Counted from the stretch's first letter, positions 1 through 6,184 are shown. The stretch: DNA of 40,750 nt from an uncultured Clostridia bacterium (GCA_947596225.1 CANQEX010000007.1:1-40750), one strand, 5' to 3'. The notes: generated by a model not told the origin, from the letters alone. A program made the numbers and translations.

Positions 1-1034
1 ATGCACCAAAAACGATTGAAAATATTGAAAGATTGAGTAAATTTGTTAGAAGTTTTTGTACACAAGAAAATCTATTAGATTTAGATAAAGAAGCAATGGC
101 AAAAATTGTTGAAGTAACTTCGAAAATGGCAGGTGATAAAGAAAAGTTATCCACACAATTTAGTGAAATTGGGGAAATTGTAGGCGAAGCTTCTGTATGG
201 GCAAAAAAAGATAAACAAAAAATTATATCTAAAAAATATATTCAAAAGGCTTTAGATGAAAGAATTGAAAGAATAAAAAAATATGATACTAGATATTTAC
301 AAATGATTAAAGAAGATTCTCTTTTAATTGATACAGAAGGTTTCTATGTGGGTCAAATAAATGGATTAACTGTTGTAACAATTGGCGATTATACTTTTGG
401 AAAACCTGCAAGAATAACAGCTAGTACTTATATGGGAAAAGAAGGAATTGTGAATATTGAAAGAGAAGTTGAAATGTCTGGTTCTTCACATTCAAAGGGA
501 GTTTTAATTTTAACAGGATATTTAGGTTCACAATTTGCTCAAGATATACCATTATCATTAACAGCAAATATATGTTTTGAACAATTATATGGAGGTGTTG
601 ATGGAGATAGTGCTTCTAGCACAGAAGCATATGCAATTTTGTCTAGTTTATCAGATTTACCTATAAATCAATCTATAGCAGTAACAGGTTCTGTAAATCA
701 AAAAGGCTTTATTCAACCTATAGGTGGTGTTAATGAAAAAATAGAAGGTTTTTATCAAATATGTAAGTTAAGAGGTTTAACTGGTGAACATGGTGTTATT
801 ATTCCTAAACAAAATGTTAGAAATTTACATTTAAATGATGAAATAATAGAAGCTGTTAAAAAAGGAAAATTTCATATATATGCAATTTCAACTATTGATG
901 AAGGTATTGAAATATTAACTGGAGTTCCAGCTGGAAAAAAGGATAAAAATGGAAAATTTCCTCTTGGAACAGTAAATTATTTAGCACATGAGAAATTAAA
1001 AAAATTTGCTAAGTTAAGTGAAAAAACAATATAA
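1..1034 (+). CDS. Lon-type ATP-dependent protease, C-terminal part (cut by window edge)
   Basis: This is the end of an AAA+ serine protease of the Lon superfamily. The frame is open from base 3 (Ala-Pro-Lys-Thr), so the TTG at 33 is internal and the gene begins outside the window. About 90 residues of helical ATPase lid are followed by a complete Lon proteolytic domain. The catalytic Ser lies in GVDGDSAS (codon 609-611) and the catalytic Lys in NEKIEGF (codon 738-740), the Ser-Lys dyad of peptidase family S16. Such proteases degrade unfolded or regulatory proteins in the cytosol. The lid-to-protease join looks more like the YcbZ/LonB-type Lon-related proteases than classical LonA, but the ATPase is not visible, so the subfamily is inferred. 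The stop codon runs directly into a hairpin terminator. Confidence 0.9.
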   Translation, partial: APKTIENIERLSKFVRSFCTQENLLDLDKEAMAKIVEVTSKMAGDKEKLSTQFSEIGEIVGEASVWAKKDKQKIISKKYIQKALDERIERIKKYDTRYLQMIKEDSLLIDTEGFYVGQINGLTVVTIGDYTFGKPARITASTYMGKEGIVNIEREVEMSGSSHSKGVLILTGYLGSQFAQDIPLSLTANICFEQLYGGVDGDSASSTEAYAILSSLSDLPINQSIAVTGSVNQKGFIQPIGGVNEKIEGFYQICKLRGLTGEHGVIIPKQNVRNLHLNDEIIEAVKKGKFHIYAISTIDEGIEILTGVPAGKKDKNGKFPLGTVNYLAHEKLKKFAKLSEKTI

Positions 1035-1063
1035 AGGCTACCCTGGTGGTAGCCTTTATTTTT
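1033..1063. terminator. Bidirectional intrinsic terminator
   Basis: A perfect 10-bp stem (AAAGGCTACC at 1033-1042 with GGTAGCCTTT at 1048-1057) encloses a 5-base loop and is followed by a T-rich run. It sits between the Lon gene and a convergent small gene and can serve both, since the reverse strand also ends in a T-rich tract. Confidence 0.9.
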
Positions 1064-1254
1064 CATATATCTAAATGATAATGAGTTGTTATTTCATCAC
1101 CATTTTTGTCTTTTGTTTTGGTAGATTTCCATTTTAGTTGCCACGGATATAGGCATTTTACAAATCCAGTTAACAGTAATAGTACTATTAACAGATAGAA
1201 CCAAAACGGATCAACTTCTAAAAGGTACATAAAATAATTAATACCTTTGAACAT
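1063..1254 (-). CDS. Small single-span membrane protein, unknown
   Basis: A 63-residue protein that I do not recognise. A strongly hydrophobic stretch at about residues 16-34 (FWFYLLIVLLLLTGFVKC) predicts one membrane helix. It is followed by a basic, polar tail (KWKSTKTKDKNGDE) that would lie in the cytosol under the positive-inside rule. The start is well supported: GGAGG lies 7 bases upstream of ATG, and a consensus promoter lies further upstream at 1287-1315. It converges on the Lon gene and shares its terminator. It is monocistronic, and its base composition looks less AT-biased than the housekeeping genes, like the next two small transcription units, so horizontal acquisition is possible. 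Existence is fairly sure; function is unknown. Confidence 0.75.
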   Translation of the reverse strand: MFKGINYFMYLLEVDPFWFYLLIVLLLLTGFVKCLYPWQLKWKSTKTKDKNGDEITTHYHLDI

Positions 1255-1286
1255 ATAAGTTCCTCCAAATATAAAATGTTATTTTT

Positions 1287-1315
1287 ATTATACAGCAATA
1301 TTAAAATTATGTCAA
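1287..1315 (-). promoter_or_regulatory. Sigma-A promoter for the small membrane protein
   Basis: Read on the minus strand there is a perfect -35 TTGACA (complement of 1310-1315), a 17-base spacer and a perfect -10 TATAAT (complement of 1287-1292). It lies about 30 bases upstream of the start codon at 1254. Confidence 0.85.
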
Positions 1316-1350
1316 TTAAGACATTATGCTACAACTAAAAAATATAACTG

Positions 1351-1379
1351 TTGAAATTTACATAAATATAATGTATAAT
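1351..1379 (+). promoter_or_regulatory. Sigma-A promoter for the 1489 gene
   Basis: A -35 TTGAAA (1351-1356), a 17-base spacer and a -10 TATAAT (1374-1379). It is divergent from the promoter at 1287-1315. Transcription would begin near 1386, giving a leader of about 100 bases. Confidence 0.85.
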
Positions 1380-1385
1380 AGAAAG

Positions 1386-1488
1386 GAATCTGGAATAATC
1401 CAGAATATGTAACAGTTAATGCACTGCTATTTGAAGTTCAGGCAAATAGTAAATATGTAAACCAAGTTTTTAACTGAAAGGAGATTTT
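1386..1488 (+). promoter_or_regulatory. Structured 5' leader of the 1489 gene
   Basis: Between promoter and gene lie three nested or adjacent stems: TCTGGA/TCCAGA (1389-1394 with 1399-1404), an outer CAGTTAA/TTAACTG pair (1413-1419 with 1470-1476) and an inner CTATTTG/CAAATAG pair (1427-1433 with 1443-1449). The outer stem ends directly at the Shine-Dalgarno AAAGGAG (1477-1483), so its folding could affect ribosome access. I do not match it to a known riboswitch class. Confidence 0.5.
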
Positions 1489-2583
1489 ATGATTATTATT
1501 CAGTTCCCTATTGGGAAAGAAACAACTTCATTAGGTAAGAAGTTCAGTAAACCGCGATTTTTTCTGGGTTTTCGAAAAATTTTCGAAAATTTTTACAGTG
1601 AAGACTGTTCAATACGGTATGCAAAAGAATTGGAAAGTTTTATTCATAAGAAGATGGACTATCCTGATGAAGGAATTTATTTTGTAAACAAATCTGACAA
1701 TTCTATGCGTCTATATGACGTAGAAGGCAACAAGTGGATTAATACAGGAAAGCGTTTTGAAGATTATATAATCTATCCTGATTCATCACTTTGGAAAGAT
1801 GTTGGCAATGAATTTATGTACCTTAACAAATTCCTAGAAGAAATCAAGGAATTTGTTGAAAAAGTCACAAGAAATATGTTTGCGATGGATAATCTGGACC
1901 GTATAAGTTGTATTGAGCTTACAAATTATAAATTGGAAGCTTTTGAGGTAGATAGTCGTCTCTCAAAAGTCATAGAACAGTATATTAATAAAAATAAAGT
2001 AAGCGATTATTTAATGAAAATTATGAAAAAAATTTTTAAAACAACAATACTTCCAGTTTTCATCTCAGAAAGTGGGAAAATAATTGGAGCTATATCAGAA
2101 GACAAGAGTTTTTCAATGAAAGAAACTCAAGACGGGTTTGATGCGGCTAAACAGTTTATATGTGAAACCTTTGAAGCAAAAGATGCTAATTTCATATATG
2201 CAAAAATTAAAAATTTGTTATTATATGGAATAAATGCAAGTTATGAGGTTAAAGGTTTCGATGATGGTTATCCTTATACAATTGTTGATGGTTTTAAAAT
2301 GAATATCTCTTATAGTACTGGAGAACTTACTCCTGTGTTTGACTCTAATCTTAAGAAATACCTTGCAAATGAAGTTAAATCAGTTGGGATTATAGTAGCA
2401 GAAGATATGAGGGCTCATTTAGCTGGAAAAACTATTAAAAATTATTATTTTAAACACAATAATTCCAAATGGTTAGAACTTACTTTGCCAACTGGACACA
2501 ATGTCGTGTTAGATATTAGTGGTTCTACTGTTCAAGACCATTATAGGCATGTTGTTATGGAGTTGGATGAAAGTTTTAAGTGA
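1489..2583 (+). CDS. Unrecognised 364-residue soluble protein
   Basis: I recognise no family. The protein has no signal peptide or membrane helix and looks cytosolic, mixed alpha/beta, with a short aromatic/basic start (about residues 20-36), a middle helical region (about 105-190) and a C-terminal third rich in beta-type segments (TIVDGFKMNISYSTGEL, LELTLPTGHNVVLDISG). ATG at 1489 follows AAAGGAG by 5 bases. Codon use differs from neighbouring housekeeping genes: more GAC, CGT, CTC and GGC, less extreme AT. It is a single-gene unit with its own promoter, a structured leader and a strong terminator. That organisation and composition suggest a horizontally acquired accessory gene. It ends in TGA. 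Confidence 0.75.
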   Translation: MIIIQFPIGKETTSLGKKFSKPRFFLGFRKIFENFYSEDCSIRYAKELESFIHKKMDYPDEGIYFVNKSDNSMRLYDVEGNKWINTGKRFEDYIIYPDSSLWKDVGNEFMYLNKFLEEIKEFVEKVTRNMFAMDNLDRISCIELTNYKLEAFEVDSRLSKVIEQYINKNKVSDYLMKIMKKIFKTTILPVFISESGKIIGAISEDKSFSMKETQDGFDAAKQFICETFEAKDANFIYAKIKNLLLYGINASYEVKGFDDGYPYTIVDGFKMNISYSTGELTPVFDSNLKKYLANEVKSVGIIVAEDMRAHLAGKTIKNYYFKHNNSKWLELTLPTGHNVVLDISGSTVQDHYRHVVMELDESFK

Positions 2584-2604
2584 CAAACATAATTTTGTCT
2601 AAGT

Positions 2605-2634
2605 AAAAGCACTCGACCTGAACCGAGTGCTTTT
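2605..2634 (+). terminator. Intrinsic terminator after the 1489 gene
   Basis: A perfect 11-bp stem, AAAAGCACTCG (2605-2615) with CGAGTGCTTTT (2624-2634), with an 8-base loop. The stem ends in the T tract. Confidence 0.9.
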
Positions 2635-2724
2635 ATTAACGACTAATATTACATAACTTTTTTGCTAAAATATGTAACTTACTATGACATTTTCAAAATT
2701 TCGTTAATCTTTATTTGTGAAAAT

Positions 2725-2753
2725 TAGACTTTTTGAAAAAAATATGGTATAAT
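2725..2753 (+). promoter_or_regulatory. Extended -10 promoter for the 44-residue peptide
   Basis: A -10 TATAAT (2748-2753) is preceded by TGG, an extended -10 TGn motif. A weak -35-like TAGACT lies 17 bases upstream (2725-2730). Confidence 0.65.
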
Positions 2754-2761
2754 AAATATAT

Positions 2762-2838
2762 TCTAGGTTTTCGTGTGACCTACAACAGAAAGACACGAAA
2801 CACATACTGGCAGACTGCAGGTGTGTAAGGAGGAAAGA
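2762..2838 (+). promoter_or_regulatory. Structured 5' leader of the 44-residue peptide
   Basis: An 8-bp stem TTTCGTGT/ACACGAAA (2769-2776 with 2793-2800) is followed by a second imperfect hairpin between the ACACA region at 2800-2804 and TGTGT at 2822-2826. That hairpin ends immediately before the Shine-Dalgarno AAGGAGG (2827-2833). It is less AT-rich than the surroundings. I recognise no known RNA family. Confidence 0.45.
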
Positions 2839-2973
2839 ATGAAAAATGAAGACAAAATGCAGGAAGTTGACCGGATTTGTTGGAGCGTATGCGTAATTGC
2901 CCTGCTTGTAGGAGCAGGGATTATTGCAATATTGCTTCTTGCAATAATTCTTTTTGCACCCTTTTTAATATAG
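2839..2973 (+). CDS. 44-residue single-span membrane peptide
   Basis: A short ORF reading MKNEDKMQEVDRICWSVCVI at its start and then an almost uninterrupted hydrophobic segment (ALLVGAGIIAILLLAIILFA) ending PFLI. The acidic and polar first 12 residues followed by a helix of about 25-28 residues predict a small integral membrane peptide. Support for translation: AAGGAGG 5 bases before ATG, a promoter and leader upstream, and a strong terminator directly downstream. Two cysteines flank a tryptophan at the membrane entrance (CWSVC). The function is unknown. Small membrane regulators and type I toxin-like peptides have this general shape, but no antisense RNA is evident, so I make no call. Confidence 0.7.
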   Translation: MKNEDKMQEVDRICWSVCVIALLVGAGIIAILLLAIILFAPFLI

Positions 2974-2982
2974 GATGCCAAG

Positions 2983-3015
2983 GCTCTGGAATGGTTTACC
3001 AATCCAGAGCTTTTC
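2983..3015 (+). terminator. Intrinsic terminator after the 44-residue peptide
   Basis: GCTCTGGA (2983-2990) pairs with TCCAGAGC (3003-3010), with an inner TGG/CCA extension across an A-A mismatch. TTTTCTCC follows. Confidence 0.85.
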
Positions 3016-3231
3016 TCCTTTTTATTATTTATATTGTTTTAACCAAAAGATATAATTGTAATTGGAAGTAATTAATCTCTAATTTAAAAAACATAAAAAT
3101 ATTTATTTTTTTTAATTTTTATAATTTTATTACAATTTTCTATAATAATTAAATATAAAAAATTTATATACATACAATAAAACATATTATATAATAAATT
3201 AAATAAATTTTTATATAAAAGGAGAAAATAT

Positions 3232-3486
3232 ATGGAAGAAAGAGTAGTAAGACCTTTTACAATGTGGAAACATTTTAAAGGAGCAAGATCTTTTGTAATT
3301 ACAGTCGCAGAACATAGTGAAACTGGAGAAAAATTAGTTGTTTATTGTTGTATGGATAATAATGATAAAACAAATCATAAAGATGGTATTTATGCAAGAC
3401 CATTAGAAATGTTTTTATCAGAAGTAGACCATGAAAAATATCCAAATGCTACTCAAAAATATCGTTTTGAAGAAATTACAGATTAA
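3232..3486 (+). CDS. DUF1653 domain protein
   Basis: An 84-residue protein that matches the DUF1653 family along its length: a WKHFKG-type opening, HSETGEKLVVYCCMD in the middle, and ARPLEMFLSEVD near the C terminus, which are the conserved blocks of that family. DUF1653 proteins are small cytosolic beta-rich proteins of unknown function found widely in bacteria. AGGAG sits 9 bases upstream of ATG. The 160 bases upstream (3072-3231) are almost pure A/T, and I see no other gene there. It is monocistronic, with a terminator at 3513-3552. The family call is good; the biochemical role is unknown. Confidence 0.85.
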   Translation: MEERVVRPFTMWKHFKGARSFVITVAEHSETGEKLVVYCCMDNNDKTNHKDGIYARPLEMFLSEVDHEKYPNATQKYRFEEITD

Positions 3487-3512
3487 CTTGTGGACTGACA
3501 AATAAATATAAA

Positions 3513-3552
3513 AAACACCACATTTAGCTTTGCCGAGCTGTGTGGTGTTTTT
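3513..3552 (+). terminator. Intrinsic terminator after DUF1653 gene
   Basis: AAACACCACA (3513-3522) pairs with TGTGGTGTTT (3541-3550). An inner AGCT/AGCT pair sits in the loop, and a T tract follows. Confidence 0.88.
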
Positions 3553-3632
3553 CTAAATATTTTAGTTAACATACATTGTCTGTGACTACTTACTTTCTAT
3601 GTTTATTATATATTTACTATTACATTTGTCAA

Positions 3633-3652
3633 TTTCGAGTCCAATTAAATTT
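3633..3652 (+). repeat. 20-bp direct repeat, copy 1 (partner 5139-5158)
   Basis: TTTCGAGTCCAATTAAATTT is identical to 5139-5158. The CGAGTCCAA core is part of the T-arm to acceptor segment of tRNA-Asn. The two copies bracket 1.5 kb. Confidence 0.85.
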
Positions 3653-3830
3653 GAATTCGAACCAACGACCTTACAGCTTTAAACTAATCATTTTAAACTT
3701 TGCTTATAAGCAAAGCTTAAAATAATAGTTTATGCGCCTTCAAAAACTTGCTTTTTCTGCCACAGGCAGAGCTCGTTTTTTCAGCAGATAACAGCCTCGC
3801 TGCGCCCGGCTGTTAACCTTCTCAAAATAA

Positions 3831-3851
3831 AAAAGCTAGTAGATTACTAGC
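3831..3851 (+). repeat. 21-bp direct repeat with terminator hairpin, copy 1 (partner 5045-5065)
   Basis: Starting AAAAGCTAGTAG, identical over 21 bases to 5045-5065. GCTAGTA/TACTAGC forms a hairpin that on the minus strand ends in a T run. In both places a TGGCTC remnant of the tRNA CCA end follows, so each copy looks like the terminator of a lost or partial tRNA gene. Confidence 0.85.
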
Positions 3852-3908
3852 ATTTGGCTCTATTGACGTAGTTAATTACAACTAATAAAATAGTTGTAGT
3901 ACGATTTT

Positions 3909-4409
3909 TTACTTTTTCAAGTCAAGTCTATATATAGCAATTATAGAAGATATAAAAGAAAAAATATCTAATATAAAGGTAGTATATGCTTTTACTATAA
4001 AGTCATATATTGCCCATAATAATCTTAATAAGACTGTTGATTTTCTTATTATTTTCATATTTTTTGATAATAATATAAATAAATAGATATATGAAGCTAC
4101 TGCTGGTAACAGACTAAAAATGTTATTATATGTAATAACATTTCCAATTAATATTACTACTGAAAAAATTCCTGCGAGTCCAATTGGAAATTTTTTATTT
4201 TCATATTTAGTTGAAATAAGTGTTAATAATGTTAATAATATACAATTAACAGCTCCTGAATATGCTTTTAAAAGAATCATGTTTACAACAAAAAACATAT
4301 AGGATAGTGCATAAATGAATAAATATTTCTTCTTATATTTCATTTGAGTTGCCAACATTGCTAAGCATGCACCTATTATACCCATAATTTGAGCTATTAT
4401 AAATTGCAT
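3909..4409 (-). CDS. YgjV-like inner membrane protein
   Basis: A 166-residue very hydrophobic protein with five or six predicted membrane helices. The opening (QIMGIIGACLAMLATQM, then KYLFIYALSYMFFVVNMILL and AYSGAVNCILL) follows the layout of the YgjV family of bacterial inner membrane proteins, whose function is not established. I chose ATG at 4409 rather than longer upstream starts because GGAGG lies 8 bases before it, and the upstream 46 codons are AT-noise without a ribosome site. It lies between the two 21-bp repeats, opposite to the broken KilA-N gene, so it may be cargo of an integrated element. The family call is moderate. Confidence 0.7.
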   Translation of the reverse strand: MQFIIAQIMGIIGACLAMLATQMKYKKKYLFIYALSYMFFVVNMILLKAYSGAVNCILLTLLTLISTKYENKKFPIGLAGIFSVVILIGNVITYNNIFSLLPAVASYIYLFILLSKNMKIIRKSTVLLRLLWAIYDFIVKAYTTFILDIFSFISSIIAIYRLDLKK

Positions 4410-4597
4410 TTTGTATTTCCTCCATAATTTAATTATATTTAATCGAAATATTCTAATATTTATTACAATTATATAAAAAAGTATATATGTTTTCAATATA
4501 TTATTGAATTTAAAAATAATTAGTAATATGTATTGATTTATAAACAAATGTTTGTTATTATAATGTATAATATATAATATTTATTATGGAGGTATAT

Positions 4598-5046
4598 ATG
4601 ACAGAATTAAATGTTTTAAATCAAAAAATATCTTATATAAAAATTGATGATGAAGATTATATATCGATTACTGATATGCTAAAGTCAAAAGATGGTGATT
4701 TTTTTGTTTCAGATTGGTTAAGAAATAGAAATACTGTTGAGTTTTTATGAATTTGGGAAGAAATTCATAATCCAAATTTTAATTATGGCGAATTTGCCAT
4801 AATTAAAAGTAAAGCAGGTTTAAATAGCTATAAAATTAGTGTTAAAGAATGGACAGAAAAAACAAATAGGTTGGAATGCAAAAAGAGAATTGTCAAAAAT
4901 TAATTATAAAATACATACTGATGCAATTAAGAACAATTTAGTTCCTAAACAACTAACTAAAAATCAAATTAATTTTGTTTATGCGGAGGAAGCTGATGTT
5001 TTAAATATGGCTTTATTTGGAATGACTGCAAAAGAATGGCGTATAA
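4598..5046 (+). pseudogene. Degraded KilA-N domain gene
   Basis: Remnant of a KilA-N family DNA-binding protein of the type carried by phages and integrated elements. GGAGG precedes ATG 4598. The KilA-N N-terminal part reads well (YISITDML, DWLRNRNTVEFL), but codon 51 is TGA (4748-4750) where the family has Gly (FLGIWE). It resumes (IWEEIHNPNFNYGEFAIIKS) to KEWTEKTN. At about 4862 roughly 80 residues of the domain are missing and the frame changes. The new frame carries the typical C-terminal part (WNAKRELSKINYKIHTDAIK, NEAD-like EEADVLNMALFGMTAKEWR). It is then cut at 5046 by the tRNA-linked terminator repeat. So there is one nonsense codon, one frameshifting internal deletion and one truncated end. 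Confidence 0.88.
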
Positions 5047-5065
5047 AAGCTAGTAGATTACTAGC
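5045..5065 (-). repeat. 21-bp direct repeat, copy 2: terminator of a partial tRNA-Asn copy
   Basis: Identical to 3831-3851. On the minus strand it is the GCTAGTA/TACTAGC hairpin with TTTTATA, placed 4 bases after a CCA end (5066-5089). It truncates the KilA-N reading frame. Confidence 0.85.
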
Positions 5066-5089
5066 TTCTGGCTCCTCTTGTTGGACTCG
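5066..5089 (-). repeat. Copy of the tRNA-Asn 3' end (attachment-site-like)
   Basis: Twenty-four bases identical to 5202-5225 of the tRNA-Asn locus. On the minus strand this is CGAGTCCAACAAGAGGAGCC plus A and three flanking bases: the end of the T arm, the acceptor strand and CCA. Identity stops at CGAG. A short 3' tRNA duplicate beside the intact tRNA is the usual product of tRNA-targeted integration. Confidence 0.85.
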
Positions 5090-5104
5090 GCGAGCCGCGT
5101 CGGG

Positions 5105-5127
5105 AAAATAGTCCACTGGACTATTTT
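5105..5127. repeat. Perfect 10-bp hairpin between inverted GGACTCG copies
   Basis: AAAATAGTCC (5105-5114) pairs with GGACTATTTT (5118-5127) over a 3-base loop. The hairpin sits in a roughly 50-bp segment flanked by GGACTCG (5083-5089) and CGAGTCC (5142-5148). Confidence 0.7.
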
Positions 5128-5138
5128 CTAATCCTCCT

Positions 5139-5158
5139 TTTCGAGTCCAATTAAATTT
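5139..5158 (+). repeat. 20-bp direct repeat, copy 2 (partner 3633-3652)
   Basis: Identical to 3633-3652. It contains a CGAGTCCAA piece of the tRNA-Asn 3' region followed by an unrelated AT-rich tail, so the repeat extends beyond tRNA homology and records a shared junction. Confidence 0.85.
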
Positions 5159-5170
5159 TAATATATAAAT

Positions 5171-5201
5171 AAAAAAGAAACCATTTAAAAATAGTTTCTT
5201 T
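5171..5201 (-). terminator. Terminator of tRNA-Asn
   Basis: On the minus strand AAAGAAAC (complement of 5194-5201) pairs with GTTTCTTT (complement of 5174-5181), followed by a T run. It lies directly after the tRNA CCA. Confidence 0.8.
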
Positions 5202-5204
5202 TTC

Positions 5205-5280
5205 TGGCTCCTCTTGTTGGACTCGAACCAACGACCTATCGGTTAACAGCCGAGCGCTCTACCAACTGAGCTAAAGAGGA
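5205..5280 (-). tRNA. tRNA-Asn (GTT), CCA encoded
   Basis: A 76-base cloverleaf on the minus strand. Acceptor TCCTCTT pairs with AAGAGGA, then discriminator G and genomic CCA. The D arm begins AGCTCAGTTGGTAGAGC, the anticodon loop CTGTTAA gives anticodon GTT, and the T loop is TTCGAGT. The gene stands alone. Its 3' end is duplicated at 5066-5089, and other fragments lie at 3633-3671, marking it as an integration target. Confidence 0.97.
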
Positions 5281-5429
5281 ATGTTTTTTACAACAAAGTT
5301 ATTATATATTATAATTTTCATATATGCAATATTTTATTCAAAAAAAATAAATTTTTTTATAAATCTAAAATGTAGAATTTTAAAAAAATTTATGATATAT
5401 AATGTTTAATATTTTAAGGAGATTTTAAT

Positions 5430-5933
5430 ATGTTAGGAAATATAATTGCAGGTTATCCGGGTGTAGGAAAAACTTATTTAGCAAGTAAGTATAAAAATGT
5501 TATTGATTTGGATTCAGCTCAATTTGCTTATATTATTGATGATGAATTATTAAATTTAAAATCAGAAAAAAGAAAAGGATTATATACAAAAAATAATCCT
5601 AATTGGCCTCAAAATTATATTGATGCTATTAAAATTGCAATAAAAAATTATGATTATGTTTTGGTATGGACAAGAATGGATGCTATAGAAGAATATCAAA
5701 AAAATAATTTTAATTTTTCAATATGCTATCCAGATAAAAATTCTTTTTTAAATTATGAAAAAAGATATAAAGATAGAGAAAATAATGATATTTATATAAA
5801 TAAAAAAAATAAAGAATATTATGAATATATAGAAATTTTTGAAAAAATGAAAGTAAATAAAATTATCTTAAAAGGAAAAGAAACTTTAGAAGATTATTTA
5901 TTAAAAAATAAAGCAAAATTATTTTTAAAATAG
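5430..5933 (+). CDS. Small P-loop NTPase/kinase-like protein
   Basis: A 167-residue cytosolic protein with a Walker A motif at residues 8-15 (GYPGVGKT), followed by a short strand ending in Asp (VIDLDS, about residues 24-29). That is the spacing seen in small nucleotide or phosphoryl-transfer kinases. After residue 80 it is very rich in Lys, Asn, Tyr and Glu. Proteins of this size and start (GxPGVGKTYLA, DLDS) are common in phages and integrated elements of Bacillota, usually as unassigned ATP-binding proteins. AAGGAG precedes ATG by 8 bases. A small broken ORF with its own AGGAGG follows after 10 bases, suggesting a two-gene unit. It sits next to the tRNA-Asn integration site, so it may be element cargo. 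Confidence 0.75.
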   Translation: MLGNIIAGYPGVGKTYLASKYKNVIDLDSAQFAYIIDDELLNLKSEKRKGLYTKNNPNWPQNYIDAIKIAIKNYDYVLVWTRMDAIEEYQKNNFNFSICYPDKNSFLNYEKRYKDRENNDIYINKKNKEYYEYIEIFEKMKVNKIILKGKETLEDYLLKNKAKLFLK

Positions 5934-5943
5934 GAGGAAAATT

Positions 5944-6147
5944 ATGGCCAGTTTTAATATTCATTAATTAAATAGTTTAGAAAAAATTATGAATAAAAAT
6001 ATAAAAGAAAATTTAGAATCAAAAAAGGTTAATAATCAATCTGGTAATAATATATTACCTATTGATAAATTAGAGGAGTTTATAGAAAATGTTTCTAATA
6101 TAGATTTGGAAGAATATAAAACTAAAGTTCTTTCAAAAGAAATATAA
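5944..6147 (+). pseudogene. Small ORF interrupted by an early stop
   Basis: A 67-codon frame opens with an excellent AGGAGG 6 bases before ATG 5944, but codon 8 is TAA (5965-5967). The same frame continues without another stop to 6147, ending IDLEEYKTKVLSKEI. The encoded peptide would be short, charged and mostly helical. I do not recognise it. An internal ATG at 5989 has no Shine-Dalgarno. The simplest reading is a small gene partnered with the upstream P-loop protein that has taken a nonsense mutation. A chance frame cannot be excluded, because AT-rich DNA can stay open in Lys/Asn/Ile codons. Confidence 0.5.
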
Positions 6148-6184
6148 AATCTTTCAAAATCTCTTTATTTCTTATAAAATCTAT

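Larger units (their letters stand above)
3553..3908. other. Non-coding integration scar with tRNA-Asn fragments
   Basis: No gene is visible in these 356 bases. They hold a 20-base repeat (3633-3652), a 15-base piece of the tRNA-Asn T-arm complement (TCGAACCAACGACCT, 3657-3671), and two locally GC-rich hairpins: TCTGCC/GGCAGA at 3756-3770 and AACAGCC/GGCTGTT at 3790-3814. The last carries GGCTGTTAACC, identical to the anticodon arm of tRNA-Asn but in the opposite orientation. They also hold a copy of the tRNA-proximal terminator hairpin (3831-3851). Together with 5045-5280 this looks like debris of elements integrated at tRNA-Asn. Confidence 0.6.

Noticed and set aside
33..35. TTG as the start of the Lon-type protease
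   Set aside because: The frame is open to the window edge and the upstream residues fit the lid region, so the gene is truncated by the window.
1569..1593. TTTTCGAAAA repeated twice near the start of the 1489 gene
   Set aside because: It encodes FRKIFENF in a clear frame and is too short to call an operator or repeat element.
2763..3071. Two ORFs of 79 (minus) and 64 (plus) codons around the 44-residue peptide
   Set aside because: They lack ribosome sites and run through the leader hairpins or terminator; the 44-codon frame has promoter, site and terminator.
3750..3822. GC-rich hairpins as an insertion sequence end or regulatory RNA
   Set aside because: No transposase or flanking target repeat; partial identity to tRNA-Asn suggests scar debris instead.
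4748..4750. In-frame TGA at a conserved Gly, as in genetic code 25
   Set aside because: TGA ends intact genes here (rsmE at 6978-6980 with an ATGA overlap, and the 1489 gene at 2581-2583), and the gene has further lesions, so it is a nonsense mutation in a pseudogene.
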